Assembly (NCBI RefSeq): GCF_009905375.1
Contig: NC_133653.1
Coordinates: forward strand, 88,215,004-88,279,003
Source of the DNA: Apium graveolens
Taxonomy: Eukaryota; Streptophyta; Magnoliopsida; Apiales; Apiaceae
Length of the DNA: 64,000 nucleotides
Direction: 5' to 3'
The position numbers were made by a program, and so were the translations under genes. The notes below the pieces were generated by a model. That model was not told the origin of the DNA. It worked only from the letters and a program-made list of their open reading frames with translations, and ran no database searches. This document shows, one piece after another, positions 37,280 to 47,277 of the stretch. Each line of letters begins with the position of its first letter. Position 1 is the stretch's first letter.

Positions 37280-37842
37280 TGTTGCCCGGTAGTAATACAA
37301 TTGTTTAAGGGGGATTGAATACAATTATATAAATAATTCGAACAAGTATAAAAATATAATAGTTCTTTATATTTCTGATAAAAACTGTTACAAACTCTCT
37401 CAAGAAATACTGATGTTCTTGAGAGCTACTAGGTCATACAATGCTCGAGTTAATCACTATGTGATGACCTAAACTGTGTTTATATATTACATAGTTGCTA
37501 CAAATCAATCTAAGATATGCATTATCAATTACTAACAGAAAATGATACATATCTTTAACTGAATATAAAAAGTCCTATCACTCAATATGTAACAGATATC
37601 CATCCCTCAAAATAAGGAACATAATCAATCTTCACAACAGACTACCTTCAGATGCCGATGTCTGCAGATACTGATGATGCATCAAATCCTGACGACATAT
37701 CAAATACTGATGACATCTAAATATAGTCAAATCCTGAGCTCCTCCTGATCATTGAGAATCAGCACGTAACAGGCTTCAACAAAGATATGCGGAGATGCAT
37801 CCCCCTAGGAAAATAAGTTATGTACTAATGTGCATCTCCACA
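37280..37842 (-). repeat. Copia X 5' LTR
   Basis: One end is TGTTGCCC at 37280; the other is taken as ...CATCTCCACA at 37842, giving 563 bp. A minus-strand TATATAAA lies at 37486-37479. The outer end is less certain than the inner, because the partner LTR is outside the window. Confidence 0.65.
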
Positions 37843-38158
37843 GAGGGCCTAGCATAATTGACCCTAAAAGTGCTAAAGCTAGCTAGAACTATAAGTTAAT
37901 GTTTTTAATTTTTTTACTCCTATTATCTTTAAATTTAATTCATAGTGTGATTGTCAGTTCAAATTGCAGTAAAAAATATAGTGAAGTGAGTAAGGATATA
38001 TTTGTGATCTTGATACATTAACTTTATACCATATTATATGTTTAGGATTTCATAATATTTGCAGTGTTGATGTGGTCTTTCTGGTAGAGATTTCTGAGAT
38101 TGCGAATAGTTGACATCGAATTGATCAGGTTACAATATTAAACAAATGCGAGGTCACT
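37843..38158. other. Unassigned 316 bp
   Basis: This AT-rich spacer lies between the X LTR and the end of the W gag remnant. I see no open frame, repeat or LTR end in it. It may be diverged W sequence or older host DNA of X. Confidence 0.4.
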
Positions 38159-39178
38159 CTACTTTATTTTTGATATGTCATTAAACCCAGTTTTGTAGCC
38201 ACTTTTGCCATCATAGTTGTACTGAGCTTTTCCTTTCCAGTTGTTGTCCTTGTTGAAAGTCTGTCCTTTATTCTTGAAGAACTTTGGCTTCTTCACTCTA
38301 ATATTAGAGAATTTCCTTGCTAGGTAAGTCATGTATTGATCCAACTCATCCAGTTCACCCAAGGTATAGAACTCATCTTCTTCAAGTTCCAAAATGACTT
38401 GCTTCTGTGGCTCCTTGTTCTTTTGCTCAACACTTGAGACAGTTGGAGTCTGGATTTCATGTTCATCATCAGATGAATTACAATTATTAACAACTAGTGC
38501 ACTTGAACCATCAACAATGTGCCCTTGACCAACTCTTAAAGATTTTCTTTCAATCATTTCCAGTTCATAGGTTTTTAAAATACCATATAAAACTTTCAAT
38601 GTCATTCTGCTCAAGTCTCTCCCTTCTCCTATAGCTGAAATTTTCTGTTCTAGATGGTCTGGAAGGGTGAGCAAAAATTTTAAGTTAACCTCCTCAGCTT
38701 CATAGTACTTGTCATGAAGCTGCAAGTCATTTATCAACTTATTAAATCTTTCAAAAACATCAGTTATACTCTCCTTTGGTTTAGCCATGAAATCCTCATA
38801 CTGAGACACCAGTATTCTCCTTTGGTTGGATCTAACTTCCTCTGTACCTTCACACAAGATTTCTACTTTCTCCCATATTTGTTTAGATGTGCCACAGTTG
38901 ACAGTAATATTGTGCATGACATTTTCAAGTGAGACCTTTTCTTTCTCAGTTTCTGGGAATTTGGAAGGATCTTTAGGACCATAGTAAGTCGGGATGACCA
39001 TGTCTCCATCTGTAGACTCTTCAATCCTTTTCATAGGAATAAAAGGTCCATTCTTCAGAATCTGGATGTACAAGGGGTTGGCCATCCTTAGAAACAACAT
39101 CAACTTTTTCTTCCATAATATGTAGTTAGTCTTATCAAATGTTGGTATCTTTATGTTGCTTATCTTTTGTGTATCCAT
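38159..39178 (-). CDS. Copia W gag (339 aa, no zinc knuckle)
   Basis: This is the longest undamaged copia gag frame in the window. It starts MDTQKISNIKIPTFDK, has the gag pattern YILWKKKLMLFL, TSKQIWEKVEILCEG, SQYEDFMAKPKESITDVFERF and LYGILKTYELEM, then an acidic segment and a Lys-rich end (FFKNKGQTFNKDN). The expected CCHC knuckle is absent: the frame stops at 38159 after a short basic tail, where the element is truncated. It would make a capsid-like protein without the RNA-binding knuckle. Probably not functional. Confidence 0.75.
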   Translation of the reverse strand: MDTQKISNIKIPTFDKTNYILWKKKLMLFLRMANPLYIQILKNGPFIPMKRIEESTDGDMVIPTYYGPKDPSKFPETEKEKVSLENVMHNITVNCGTSKQIWEKVEILCEGTEEVRSNQRRILVSQYEDFMAKPKESITDVFERFNKLINDLQLHDKYYEAEEVNLKFLLTLPDHLEQKISAIGEGRDLSRMTLKVLYGILKTYELEMIERKSLRVGQGHIVDGSSALVVNNCNSSDDEHEIQTPTVSSVEQKNKEPQKQVILELEEDEFYTLGELDELDQYMTYLARKFSNIRVKKPKFFKNKGQTFNKDNNWKGKAQYNYDGKSGYKTGFNDISKIK

Positions 39179-39214
39179 TCTTCCAAGATCTTGATTTATT
39201 TACTTTTAGATTTT

Positions 39215-39226
39215 GCTCTAATACCA
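39215..39226 (-). other. Primer-binding site of W
   Basis: The minus-strand TGGTATTAGAGC starts two bases after the LTR end (one change from the iMet type). Confidence 0.75.
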
Positions 39227-39228
39227 CT

Positions 39229-40313
39229 TGTTAGATATTGAATATAATACAGGGGGTGAATGTGTTTTGGATATTTTTAACCCTTTTTATAACTATTTGG
39301 AATGGTGAACAGAGTTGTCTAATTTGTAGAGATATTGTGTTTAACAGAATAAACAAAGCATGCACAATAAACACAGTATTTTCAAAATTCATTTAACTTT
39401 GTATTAAAATTAAGTATGTCTTGCTAAAATCCTGGGTTCTTTGTGAGTAAAGAACTCAGCTTCTTTCCTGAGAGAGTTAAAAGAAAAACTAGATCTGTTT
39501 TGTTACAACTAAAACAAAGGACCAGTGTTTACTTTATAGATTAGTAAACACAGGTTTACACAACATGCAATAAGATGTACTAAACTCTACTTCAACTAAT
39601 CTCTAAAGCTTTCCATTTCTGGCTTAAAGAATCTTTGCAAATCGTGTAGGTCTGTAACTTTCCTTTGTCAGTTAATCTTGGCCATTGATCTTGCACTCTT
39701 CAAGCTGCTTTTGTAGACTTTTCAATATAAGTGATTAGATCATTTGTTGATTGATAATCTTGAATATTTAACTTGTCTGCATTCTGTACTTGAGGTTCAT
39801 ATCGAGATCTCCAGTTTGTTGTATAGAGTACTGACATCTCGATAAGTATAATAGCTTATCGGGATCTCTTAGTTCTCTATAAGTGTCTTTAACTTGTCAA
39901 GGTATCTGACTTCTCTATAAGTGAATTTGGCTTGTCGAGGTCTCCAAAACTCTGCATGTAGAAATGACTTGGCGATACCTCTGAGATCTCTATAAGCATT
40001 TTGACTTGTCGATATCTCTAAGATCTCTAATAAGAAATTGACTTGTCGATATCTTCAATCTTCATATTTTCATTTTGACTTGTCGATATTTCTGAGTTCT
40101 CTATATGCAAAATGACTTGTCGATATCTCAAAGATCTCTATATACATTTTGACTTGTAGATATCTCTAAGATCTCTAATGAGAAATTGACTTGTCGATAT
40201 CTCCAATTTTCATATCTTCATTTGACTTGTCGATATCTCTAGGAATTTTCTATAAGCCGATTTGGACTTCTCAATAAGTCATTCTGGATTTTTCGAATAA
40301 CTTCTCTATATGA
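39229..40313 (-). repeat. Copia W 5' LTR
   Basis: The inner end TGTTAGATATTG is clear; the outer end is set by where Athila-like sequence resumes and could be off by about 30 bases. A candidate minus-strand TATAAAGT lies at 39538-39531. The outer half (U3) carries the tandem repeat listed next. Confidence 0.65.
39785..40290. repeat. U3 tandem repeat of W, about twelve units of 37-41 bp
   Basis: The unit core is GACTTGTCGATATCTCTAAG followed by an ATCTCTAT-rich part; the best conserved copies lie at about 39965-40250. The core contains GATATC palindromes, and unit sequence drifts at the outer edges. Position upstream of the TATA box suggests enhancer-like repeats; this is inference. Confidence 0.75.
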
Positions 40314-41152
40314 CTTGCTTATCCAACTTCTGCTTCTATAGCCTTTTAGGAAAAGGAGGTGGAGGATAGACTTGTTTCTCCCCTCTATTACCCTCAGGAG
40401 GAGTGTGTTCCATAGTTTTCTTCCTTGATTTCACTTCTGCTTCTTTCTGCACATCTTCTTCAGCCAAAACTTCATATTCTGGAACTTGAGATTTTACAGG
40501 GCTTGCAACCTTCCCAGACCTCAATGTAATTGCCTTAACCTGCTCTTTTGCTTCCCTCCTTCCTGGAACTTCTGTATCACTAGAAACCGTTCCTGGTAGT
40601 CGATTCAATAAGGCGTTAGCAATTTTTCCTATCTAGTTCTCCAGAGTCTTGATAGAAACAGTCTGGCTTTGGTATCTAAGAGCCTGGTTTTTGCACATAA
40701 GCCTCAACTCCTCCAATTCAGATTTTTCATTCAAATATTGACTTGCACCTCCATGAGTTGTCGAAGTTGGAGTTGTTGTCTTGGTGCAAATTGTTGCTGA
40801 AAACCAGGAAGATTGAATTGCTCTTTCCAAACTGCTGGAATGGCTGTTGCATCACATTCTGATTGTTGCTCCATCTGAAGTTAGGATGATTCCAGTTGTC
40901 AGGATGATAAGTGTATGGAACTGGTTGCTGCGATCTCTAAAAGTTGCTCACAAAGTGAGATAATTCACTAGATATAGCACATTGCTCCGTCGCATGTGAA
41001 CATGCACATAGCTCACAAACACTAGTTATCTGATTAACACCATAGTTAGCCAGAGAATCGATCTTCATAGATAACTTCTTTAGTTGAGCAGTGATAGCCG
41101 TAGCTGTATCCACTTGAACTCCTGCTACCTTTCCCATGTAGTGAGTGTTAGG
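40314..41152 (-). pseudogene. Athila-like gypsy gag segment, copy A
   Basis: Reading leftward from 41152: a zinc-binding CELCACSHATEQC (C-x2-C-x3-H-x4-C), a Gln-rich part, KSELEELRLMCKNQAL, a segment ending VKAITLRSGK, and PPPFPKRL at the left edge, where W begins. The same block is repeated at 42960-43786. Frames are broken near 40930, 40830 and 40630. The VKAITLRSGK and PPPFPKRL wording is characteristic of Athila gag. Confidence 0.78.
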
Positions 41153-41880
41153 TTAGCGAATCCCAGACTATAAAAGCCTTAGGTCACTAGGCATAAAGTC
41201 CCTTAAGAACTTAATAACTCGAGTACTACAGAGCCCACTCATGATCAATTATACATAACATTTATTCTCTTTTTTTTTCTTTTTTTTCGATTTCTGAACG
41301 AGTGCGTTTCGCTCCATCTCGTTCAACCCTAGACTACTCATATAAATATGAGCCGGCTACTAGTCATTTGACACATAGCCACAACAACTAGCAATGAAAT
41401 CCAATTTTTCTCCAATTTCTAAAAATCCATGTTAATTTATTATTAAGAGAATATCCTAAATTTTAAATATAAACAAGCAATTAAACCTCGACAAACAAGC
41501 AAATCATGATCATGATCTAGCACTTAAGCAACCTATAAGACTTAGTGAAATACAATTGTCTCTAGCATGCAAATCAACTTAATACGACTTAACATCTCTA
41601 AATATGACATCACTACACTAGCATCAATATCACAAGTCAACTGGAAAAATTATCTAAGGGATCGTGTTATAATGCAAATGCATGAACTATATGAACAAAC
41701 TAATATAAAAATATATAAAAAAAACTATATTGCAAAATATGCAACTACATGAACTAAAAACTATCATGAATATGCAACTATATGAGACTCACATAAAACA
41801 TATTCCTTCAACTACTACCCCTAAACTTAAAATATTCACTGTCCTCAGTGAAGGTAATAGTAAGGAATTCAAGTTTACCT
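41153..41880 (-). other. Athila-like 3' noncoding region between copies B and A
   Basis: The minus strand shows the Athila hallmark GAGGACAGTG followed by TTTAAGTTTAGGGG (near 41865-41825) after the env-like end, then AT-rich DNA with an A-rich tract (41266-41287). It runs directly into gag copy A with no recognisable LTR. No gene seen. Confidence 0.6.
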
Positions 41881-43786
41881 AATCAGAATCAGGCTCCTCG
41901 CCCTCAACATGTGGAGGATCAGGTGGCCAATCAACCTCGACACCATTGGCTCGGAAAATAGTGCTCAAAGCCTGTGTCAAATCTGCAGCAAAATGACTGT
42001 GAATGTCATGCATGGCCTCCATACGCCTGGTCAATCACATGTACTGCTCATCACCAACACTAGTCCTATCAATTACCTGCTGCACATGAGAAGAACCCTC
42101 TGTAGGCACAAGAGGATCCGTTTGGCCACCCTCTTCATCATCAAAAATATATCCCAATCCCTTGTAAGGGGGTGCACCTAAGAATGCATAACTCAAGTGA
42201 TCTGGTAGTGGGTTGAGCTCAAGTGTGGGAGCTTCTTCAATAGATAGTTCAAAATGCTTCTGAGAAATTTTCAGCTCTGCTCCTTCTTTGTCACCAATAA
42301 CTGATTGCCCCATTAAGGATCTCTCTAAGGTATTTGACTTTGGCAATTGCTCAAGTTCCGAATTTACTACAGAGTCGACCCACTCTACTTTAAAGCACTC
42401 CTCTTTAGCTGTGGGTAACTTTATTGCCTTGAACACATTAAAAGTGACCTTCTGATCATGAACCTTCATCGTAAGCTCTCCTTTTTTCACATCGATCATA
42501 GTTCGGCCTGTAGCCAAGAATGGTCTTTCTAAGATGATGGGAATCTTCTTGTCTTCCTCAAAATCAAGAATTACAAAGTCAGCAAGGAAGATGAGTTTAT
42601 CCACCTTTACCAAGACATCCTCCACTATTCATCGCGGATAAGCGATGGAACGATTAGCTAGTTGCAATGACATGTATATTGGTTTCGGATCAGGCAGACC
42701 AAGCTTCTTGAAGATAGACAAGGGCATCAGACTGATGCTAGCTCCCAAATCACATAAACACTTGTCAAAAGACAAGTTTCCAATAGTGCAAGAAATAGTG
42801 AAGCTTCCAGGATCTTTAAGCTTTGGAGGCTACTTCTGTTACAACACATCACTGCATTCCTCCGTAAGAGCAACAATCTCTAAGTCATCGAGCTTCACTT
42901 TCCGAGAGAGAATATATTTCATAAACCTCGCATAGTTAGGTATCTTTCCGTGAAAGATATGTTGATATGAAGTTTCTTGAACACCTCCAGAAACGTAGCA
43001 AATTGCTTATCCAACTTCTGCTTCTGCAGCCTTTTAGGAAAAGGAGGTAGAGGATAGACTTGTTTCTCCCCTGTATTACCCTCTGGAGGAGTGTGTTCCA
43101 CAGTTTTCTTCCTTGATTCCACTTCTGCTTCTTTCTGCACATCTTCTTCAGCCAAAACTTCAGATTCTGGAACTTGAGATTTTGCAGGGCTTGCAACATT
43201 CCCATACCTCAATGTAATTGCCTTAACCAGCTCTTCTACTTTCCTCCTGCCTAGAACTTCTGTATCACTAGAAAGCGTTCCTGGTAGTCGATTCAATAAG
43301 GCGTTAGCAATTTGTCCTATTTGGTTCTCCAGAGTCTTGATAGAAACAGCCTGACTTTGGCATATAAGAGCCTGATTTTTGCACATAAGCCTCAACTCCT
43401 CCAATTCAGATTTTTCATTCAAATATTGACCTGCACCTCCATGAGTTTGTTGTTAAGTTGGAGTTGTTGTCTTGGTGCAAATTGTTGCTGAAAACCAGGA
43501 AGATTGAATTGCTCGTTTCTAAACTGCTGGAACGGTTGTTTCATCGCATTCTGATTGTTGCTCCATCTAAAGGTAGGATGATTCCAGTTGTCAGGATGCA
43601 AGTGTCTGGAACTGGGTTCTGCGATCTCTGAAAGTTGCTCACAAACTAAGATGATTCACTAGATATAGCGCATTGCTCCGTCGTATGCGAACCAGCACAT
43701 AGCTCACAAACACTGGTTATCTGATTAACACCATAATTAGCCAGAGAATCGATCTTCATAGACAACTCCTTTAGTTGAGCAGTGAT
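41881..43786 (-). pseudogene. Athila-like gag-protease fused to env-like tail, copy B
   Basis: From 43786 leftward: zinc-binding segment and gag C terminus (as copy A), then KKLHINISF, an aspartic protease with DLGAS near 42755-42741 (CDLGASISLMPLSIF), VKVDKLIFLADFVILD, and LNPLPDHLSYAFLG. Reverse transcriptase should follow but the frame passes straight to an acidic segment and, after a TGA near 42034, MEAMHDIHSHFAADLTQAL, which resembles the end of the Athila env-like ORF. RT, RNase H and integrase are missing. This looks like a deletion derivative. The right end is cut by element V inside gag. Confidence 0.72.
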
Positions 43787-43865
43787 TGTTGTGTATATGT
43801 TGTGCACTTGATGATTTCATGAACAAAACACCTTGGTAGATTTTACTTAGTGAAATTATTTAGCA

Positions 43866-44267
43866 CTCGATGGATAAGGTTTATAGTCCCGGCGGATGAC
43901 TCAATATAGTCCCGACGGATGATGACTTATTATCCATTGAGTGAGTAGCTTATATAACAATAAGTCTGTAGCACATTTCTGCATACACATTGTTTAGAAT
44001 CTGTAGTAGTATTTGAGTCATATTTGACTTTAATTAGATATGCAGAATAGGTTGAATAATTGTACATAGATGATGTCTTGTAATTCTGCATAAGTGAAAT
44101 GAAGTCAAGTGCATGATTGCTACCCGACGGATAAACTGCAATGAATTCGACGGATGATCAACAACCCGACGGATGATCAATAACTCAATGGATGATCATG
44201 AACCTGACGGATAAAGAATTCGAATATCCATTGACAGTGACAATATAGTCACATGCGTCGAGTGGAT
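43866..44267 (+). repeat. CGACGGAT motif cluster 1 (V U3)
   Basis: Exact CGACGGAT at 43913, 44125, 44148 and 44167, plus near matches (CGATGGAT 43868, GGCGGAT, CAATGGAT, TGACGGAT, and ATCCATTGA in reverse). Most continue as GATGATCA or GATAAA. The cluster lies 180-580 bases upstream of the TATA box. Confidence 0.85.
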
Positions 44268-44444
44268 GCAAATGGAATGTGGTAGCCTATTCAACTGGGT
44301 TTTTGAGAATAAGGAAGCATTGCCATTTCCATGCTATTATGAAGATATTCAAAGATGCTGGAATAAAGTAATGAAGTAGCATTGTAATAGACTAGATAGT
44401 TTTTGTTTTATTATCCTGTCTCATTACTTTGTAAACTTGGTGAT

Positions 44445-44452
44445 ATATAAAC
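44445..44452 (+). promoter_or_regulatory. TATA box of V LTR
   Basis: TATATAAA; the transcript would start near 44480. Confidence 0.7.
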
Positions 44453-44804
44453 CAAGAAGTAGCGACTAAGGAATCATCTGAGACACAAGCAGAGAAACAT
44501 TTGTAAGCAGAATTCTTAGCATTTCTCTGTATTCTTAGTTGTGAGCTTTTTGCACACAGGGTTCTCTCGATATATATTATATATCTCTGGTGGAATTATT
44601 CATATCCACCAGAAAGTTTTTAAAGACTCTTGTTTTTAATTACTTGTGCTTTGATTCATTTAAGTAACTATTCCACATTGTGCTAATCAATTCACACTTA
44701 TATATATATTCGAGTTAGAACATTTTTCAATCAAGAAAAAGTTTCAAGAATTCCATTCAACCCCCCTTCTGTAATTCTTGTTATATTGTTAAGGGACTAA
44801 CAAT

Positions 44805-44815
44805 TGGTATCAGAG
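44805..44815 (+). other. Primer-binding site of V
   Basis: TGGTATCAGAG starts two bases after the LTR end (initiator Met tRNA type). Confidence 0.9.
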
Positions 44816-44863
44816 TAAGCTCTTAACAAACAAAGAGTTTAAAGATCAAAACAATACAACAAG

Positions 44864-45910
44864 ATGAACAAGAAGGATGTTGGAGTCAAGATCCCTTTTC
44901 TGGATAAAGATAATTACCATCATTGGAAGGTAAAGATGCATCTTCATTTGCTTTCTCAAGATGAGGCCTATGTTGACTGCGTAGAAAGAGGCCCTCATGT
45001 TCCAATGAGAGCTACAACAGGAAACGAGCCATCAGTCCCCAAGCCAAGGCATGAATGGTCTGATCCTGACATTGAACAAGTCAGGAAGGATAAAAAGGCC
45101 ATGAATATCCTGTTTAATGGAGCTGATGGAGATATGTTTGACAACATTATCAACTGCAAAACTGCCAAGGATGTTTGGGATACAATACAGATCATCTGTG
45201 ATGGCACTGAGCAAGTTAGAGAAAACAAGATGCAGCTCCTGATTCAGCAATATGAGCATTTTCATAATTAAGAAAGTGAGTCTCTCACTGACATTTTTAG
45301 TAGGTTTCAAAAACTACTAAATGCTCTAAAGTTGCATGGAAGGGTCTATCAGACAAAAGACTCCAATCTGAAATTCCTTAGATCTCTTTCAAAGGAATGG
45401 AAACCAATGACAGTCTCATTAAGAAACTCACAAGATTATAAGGAGTTTACTTTGGAGAGACTGTATGGCATCCTGAAAACTTATGAGCTTGAAATAGAGC
45501 AAGATGAGAGGATGGAGAGAGGAAAGAAGAAAGGGGGATCCATTGCACTAGTTGCTGAGTTGGAAAAAGAGAAGGAGATGAAGATGGAAGCTGTTGAGTC
45601 AACTTCAAGGGTTTGTGAAAGCAAGGGCAAGGGGCTTGCAGTAGAAAGTGAAGATTCTTTGAGCCAAGATGACATAGAAGATATTGATGAACATTTATCA
45701 TTTCTTTCCAGAAGATTTTCCAAGCTCAAGTTCAAAAAGAACTTTGGAGAAACCAAGCCAAATAGAAACATGGTGGATAAATCAAAATTCAAATGTTTCA
45801 AATGTGGCTTGGCAGGGCACTTTGCCAGTGAGTGTAGGAAGTCAGATTCCAGCAAGAAAAAGTTTGAGCCTGTGGATTATAAGCAAAAATACTTTGAACT
45901 GCTCAAATAA
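44864..45910 (+). pseudogene. V gag, N-terminal part with first zinc knuckle
   Basis: Start MNKKDVGVKIPFLDKDNYHHW, then TAKDVWDTIQIICDG, LIQQYEHF, a TAA at 45269-45271, and on in the same frame with FLRSLSKEWKPM, LYGILKTYELEI, a Lys/Glu-rich stretch and the knuckle CFKCGLAGHFASEC (near 45790-45835). Apart from the single in-frame stop the part is intact. The stop falls in the UBN2 domain. Confidence 0.88.
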
Positions 45911-47220
45911 AAGGAAAGGGATTTCATTACACAAGAAAATGACGGGCAGCAGATGGTCTGGATGAAGATGAAGATGTCAGCTATGTCATTCTAGCCCTAA
46001 TGGCCAAGTATGATGAAACATAAACAAGTTCTTCAAATAATCAGGTAATTACTACAAACCTTGCACATTTATCTAAAGCTGAGTGTAATGATGCTATAAA
46101 TGACATGTCTACAGAGTTATATCATTTGCGTGTTACACTTAAGTCTCTTACTAAAGAAAATTCTAAAATCAAATAAAACAACTTGTTTTTGAGTGAGAGA
46201 AATAATGTGCTTGAGTCTCAGTTCATTGATTTTGAAAAATTAAGAATTGAGTGTAAGATTGCCAAGGAGGAATTAACCGAGTCCTTGAAGAAAGAAGAAA
46301 TTTTGAAGAAGCAGCTCAAGCGTGAACAGGAGGTGATTAAGGCATGGAAAACATCTAGGGATGTCCATGCTCAAATCACCAAAGTTCAAGGAATTGAGTC
46401 ATTCTGTGATGCAGCCTGGAAAAAGAACAAAGAGAAACTAGAACCAAATTTGGTAGATGGAGCGCTAACAGATGTAGACTCGACGGATAATGAGGATCAT
46501 CCGTCGGATAACAAAAAGGGTTATCCGTCGAATGATGAAAATCCTCATCTATCGGCTGTGAGCAAGCCTATCAGTAAAGCCAAACTTGTTAAGCTAAATG
46601 AGAAGTATGGGTCTGTTTCCAAGAACTTTGTTTCAGGAGAATCGAGTCAAGTTAAGAAAGGGAAAAAGGCTAATATTGTTCACATGACTGTCAAACAGTG
46701 AAGTGATAGACTTGAAAAGATTGAGGTAAAAATAGAGGCTAAAAAGAAAAATAATAGAAATGGTAAAGTAGGGATTAACAAACACAATAACTACACACCT
46801 GATAAATATGCTCCTAGAAAAATCTGTGTCAAGTGTGGTAGTGTAAATCATTTGTCTGTTAATTGCAAATCTGCCATGCCTACTTCCATGTCTGTGCCAC
46901 CTCACTTTCCCAACATGAATGTCATGCCTCTCATGCCTATGAATGCTATGTCTATACAGAATATGAATGCACAGTTTGCTAACATGCCATTTGCACCTAA
47001 TCCTTATTATGCTGCATTTAGTATGCCACAAATGCTATTTAGCATGCCTTACTGGAATAACATGTTTACTAATAGCATGTCATTCCCTGTTGATTATAAT
47101 ATGCATGATAATTCTGTTGCAATGAATGGTTTCAAAGGCCCAACTCAAATGACCAAGGATGAATCTGATATCCCCAAGTCAAATGAGATAAAGCCTAAGA
47201 AACAAAAAAAAGAAAGCTAA
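45911..47220 (+). pseudogene. V gag C-terminal extension, coiled coil and second zinc knuckle
   Basis: After a frame change near 45910-46020 the extension has a long Glu/Lys coiled coil (46183-46400), a linker encoded by CGACGGAT motifs (46478-46540), a TGA at 46699-46701, and the second knuckle CVKCGSVNHLSVNC (46820-46865). The tail (46870-47110) is strikingly rich in Met, Asn and Pro (repeated MPxxN-type wording). The same long extension exists in elements X and U, without the Met-rich tail being evident there. Confidence 0.8.
46478..46540 (+). repeat. CGACGGAT motif cluster 2 (inside V gag)
   Basis: Exact copies at 46481 (+), 46499 (-) and 46523 (-). The first two form an inverted pair 10 bases apart. 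Encoded residues are acidic and Ser/Pro-rich (STDNEDHPSDNKKGYPSNDE). Confidence 0.85.
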
Positions 47221-47277
47221 CAAGGCAGGACCCAAGGAACCTTGGGTACCAAAATTAACTTGATTTGATTTTGATGT

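Larger units (their letters stand above)
3404..37842 (-). mobile_element. Copia element X (outermost host, interrupted twice)
   Basis: This is a minus-strand SIRE-like Ty1/copia element. Visible parts are the 5' LTR (37280-37842), the primer-binding site, gag from 37230 to 36893, then gag from 5302 to 3404 after the 31.6-kb insertion of element Y. At 3404 it is cut again by giant LTR-T0 and the rest lies left of the window. The two gag parts join in register once Y and one copy of its TCAAG duplication are removed, which shows they belong to one element. It is the oldest layer of the left-hand nest. Confidence 0.8.
38159..40313 (-). mobile_element. Copia element W, 5' part only
   Basis: Minus-strand SIRE-like remnant: LTR (39229 to about 40313), primer site and gag (39178-38159), with everything after gag missing. 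Its right border is where the Athila-like DNA resumes (shared TTGCTTATCCAACTTCTGC with 43010), so W is inserted in, or joined to, that remnant. Confidence 0.7.
43787..44802 (+). repeat. V 5' LTR
   Basis: This 1016-bp LTR starts TGTTGTGTATATG and ends GGGACTAACA. The U3 has about ten CGACGGAT-type motifs, the TATA box is at 44445, and R/U5 is about 330 bp. Confidence 0.85.

Noticed and set aside
39785..40290. CRISPR-like regular repeat array
   Set aside because: Units are direct tandem repeats without unique spacers, inside a plant retrotransposon U3.
45447..45855. Minus-strand ORFs opposite V gag, and 46633-47031 minus
   Set aside because: They are shadows of the gag reading frame on the other strand.
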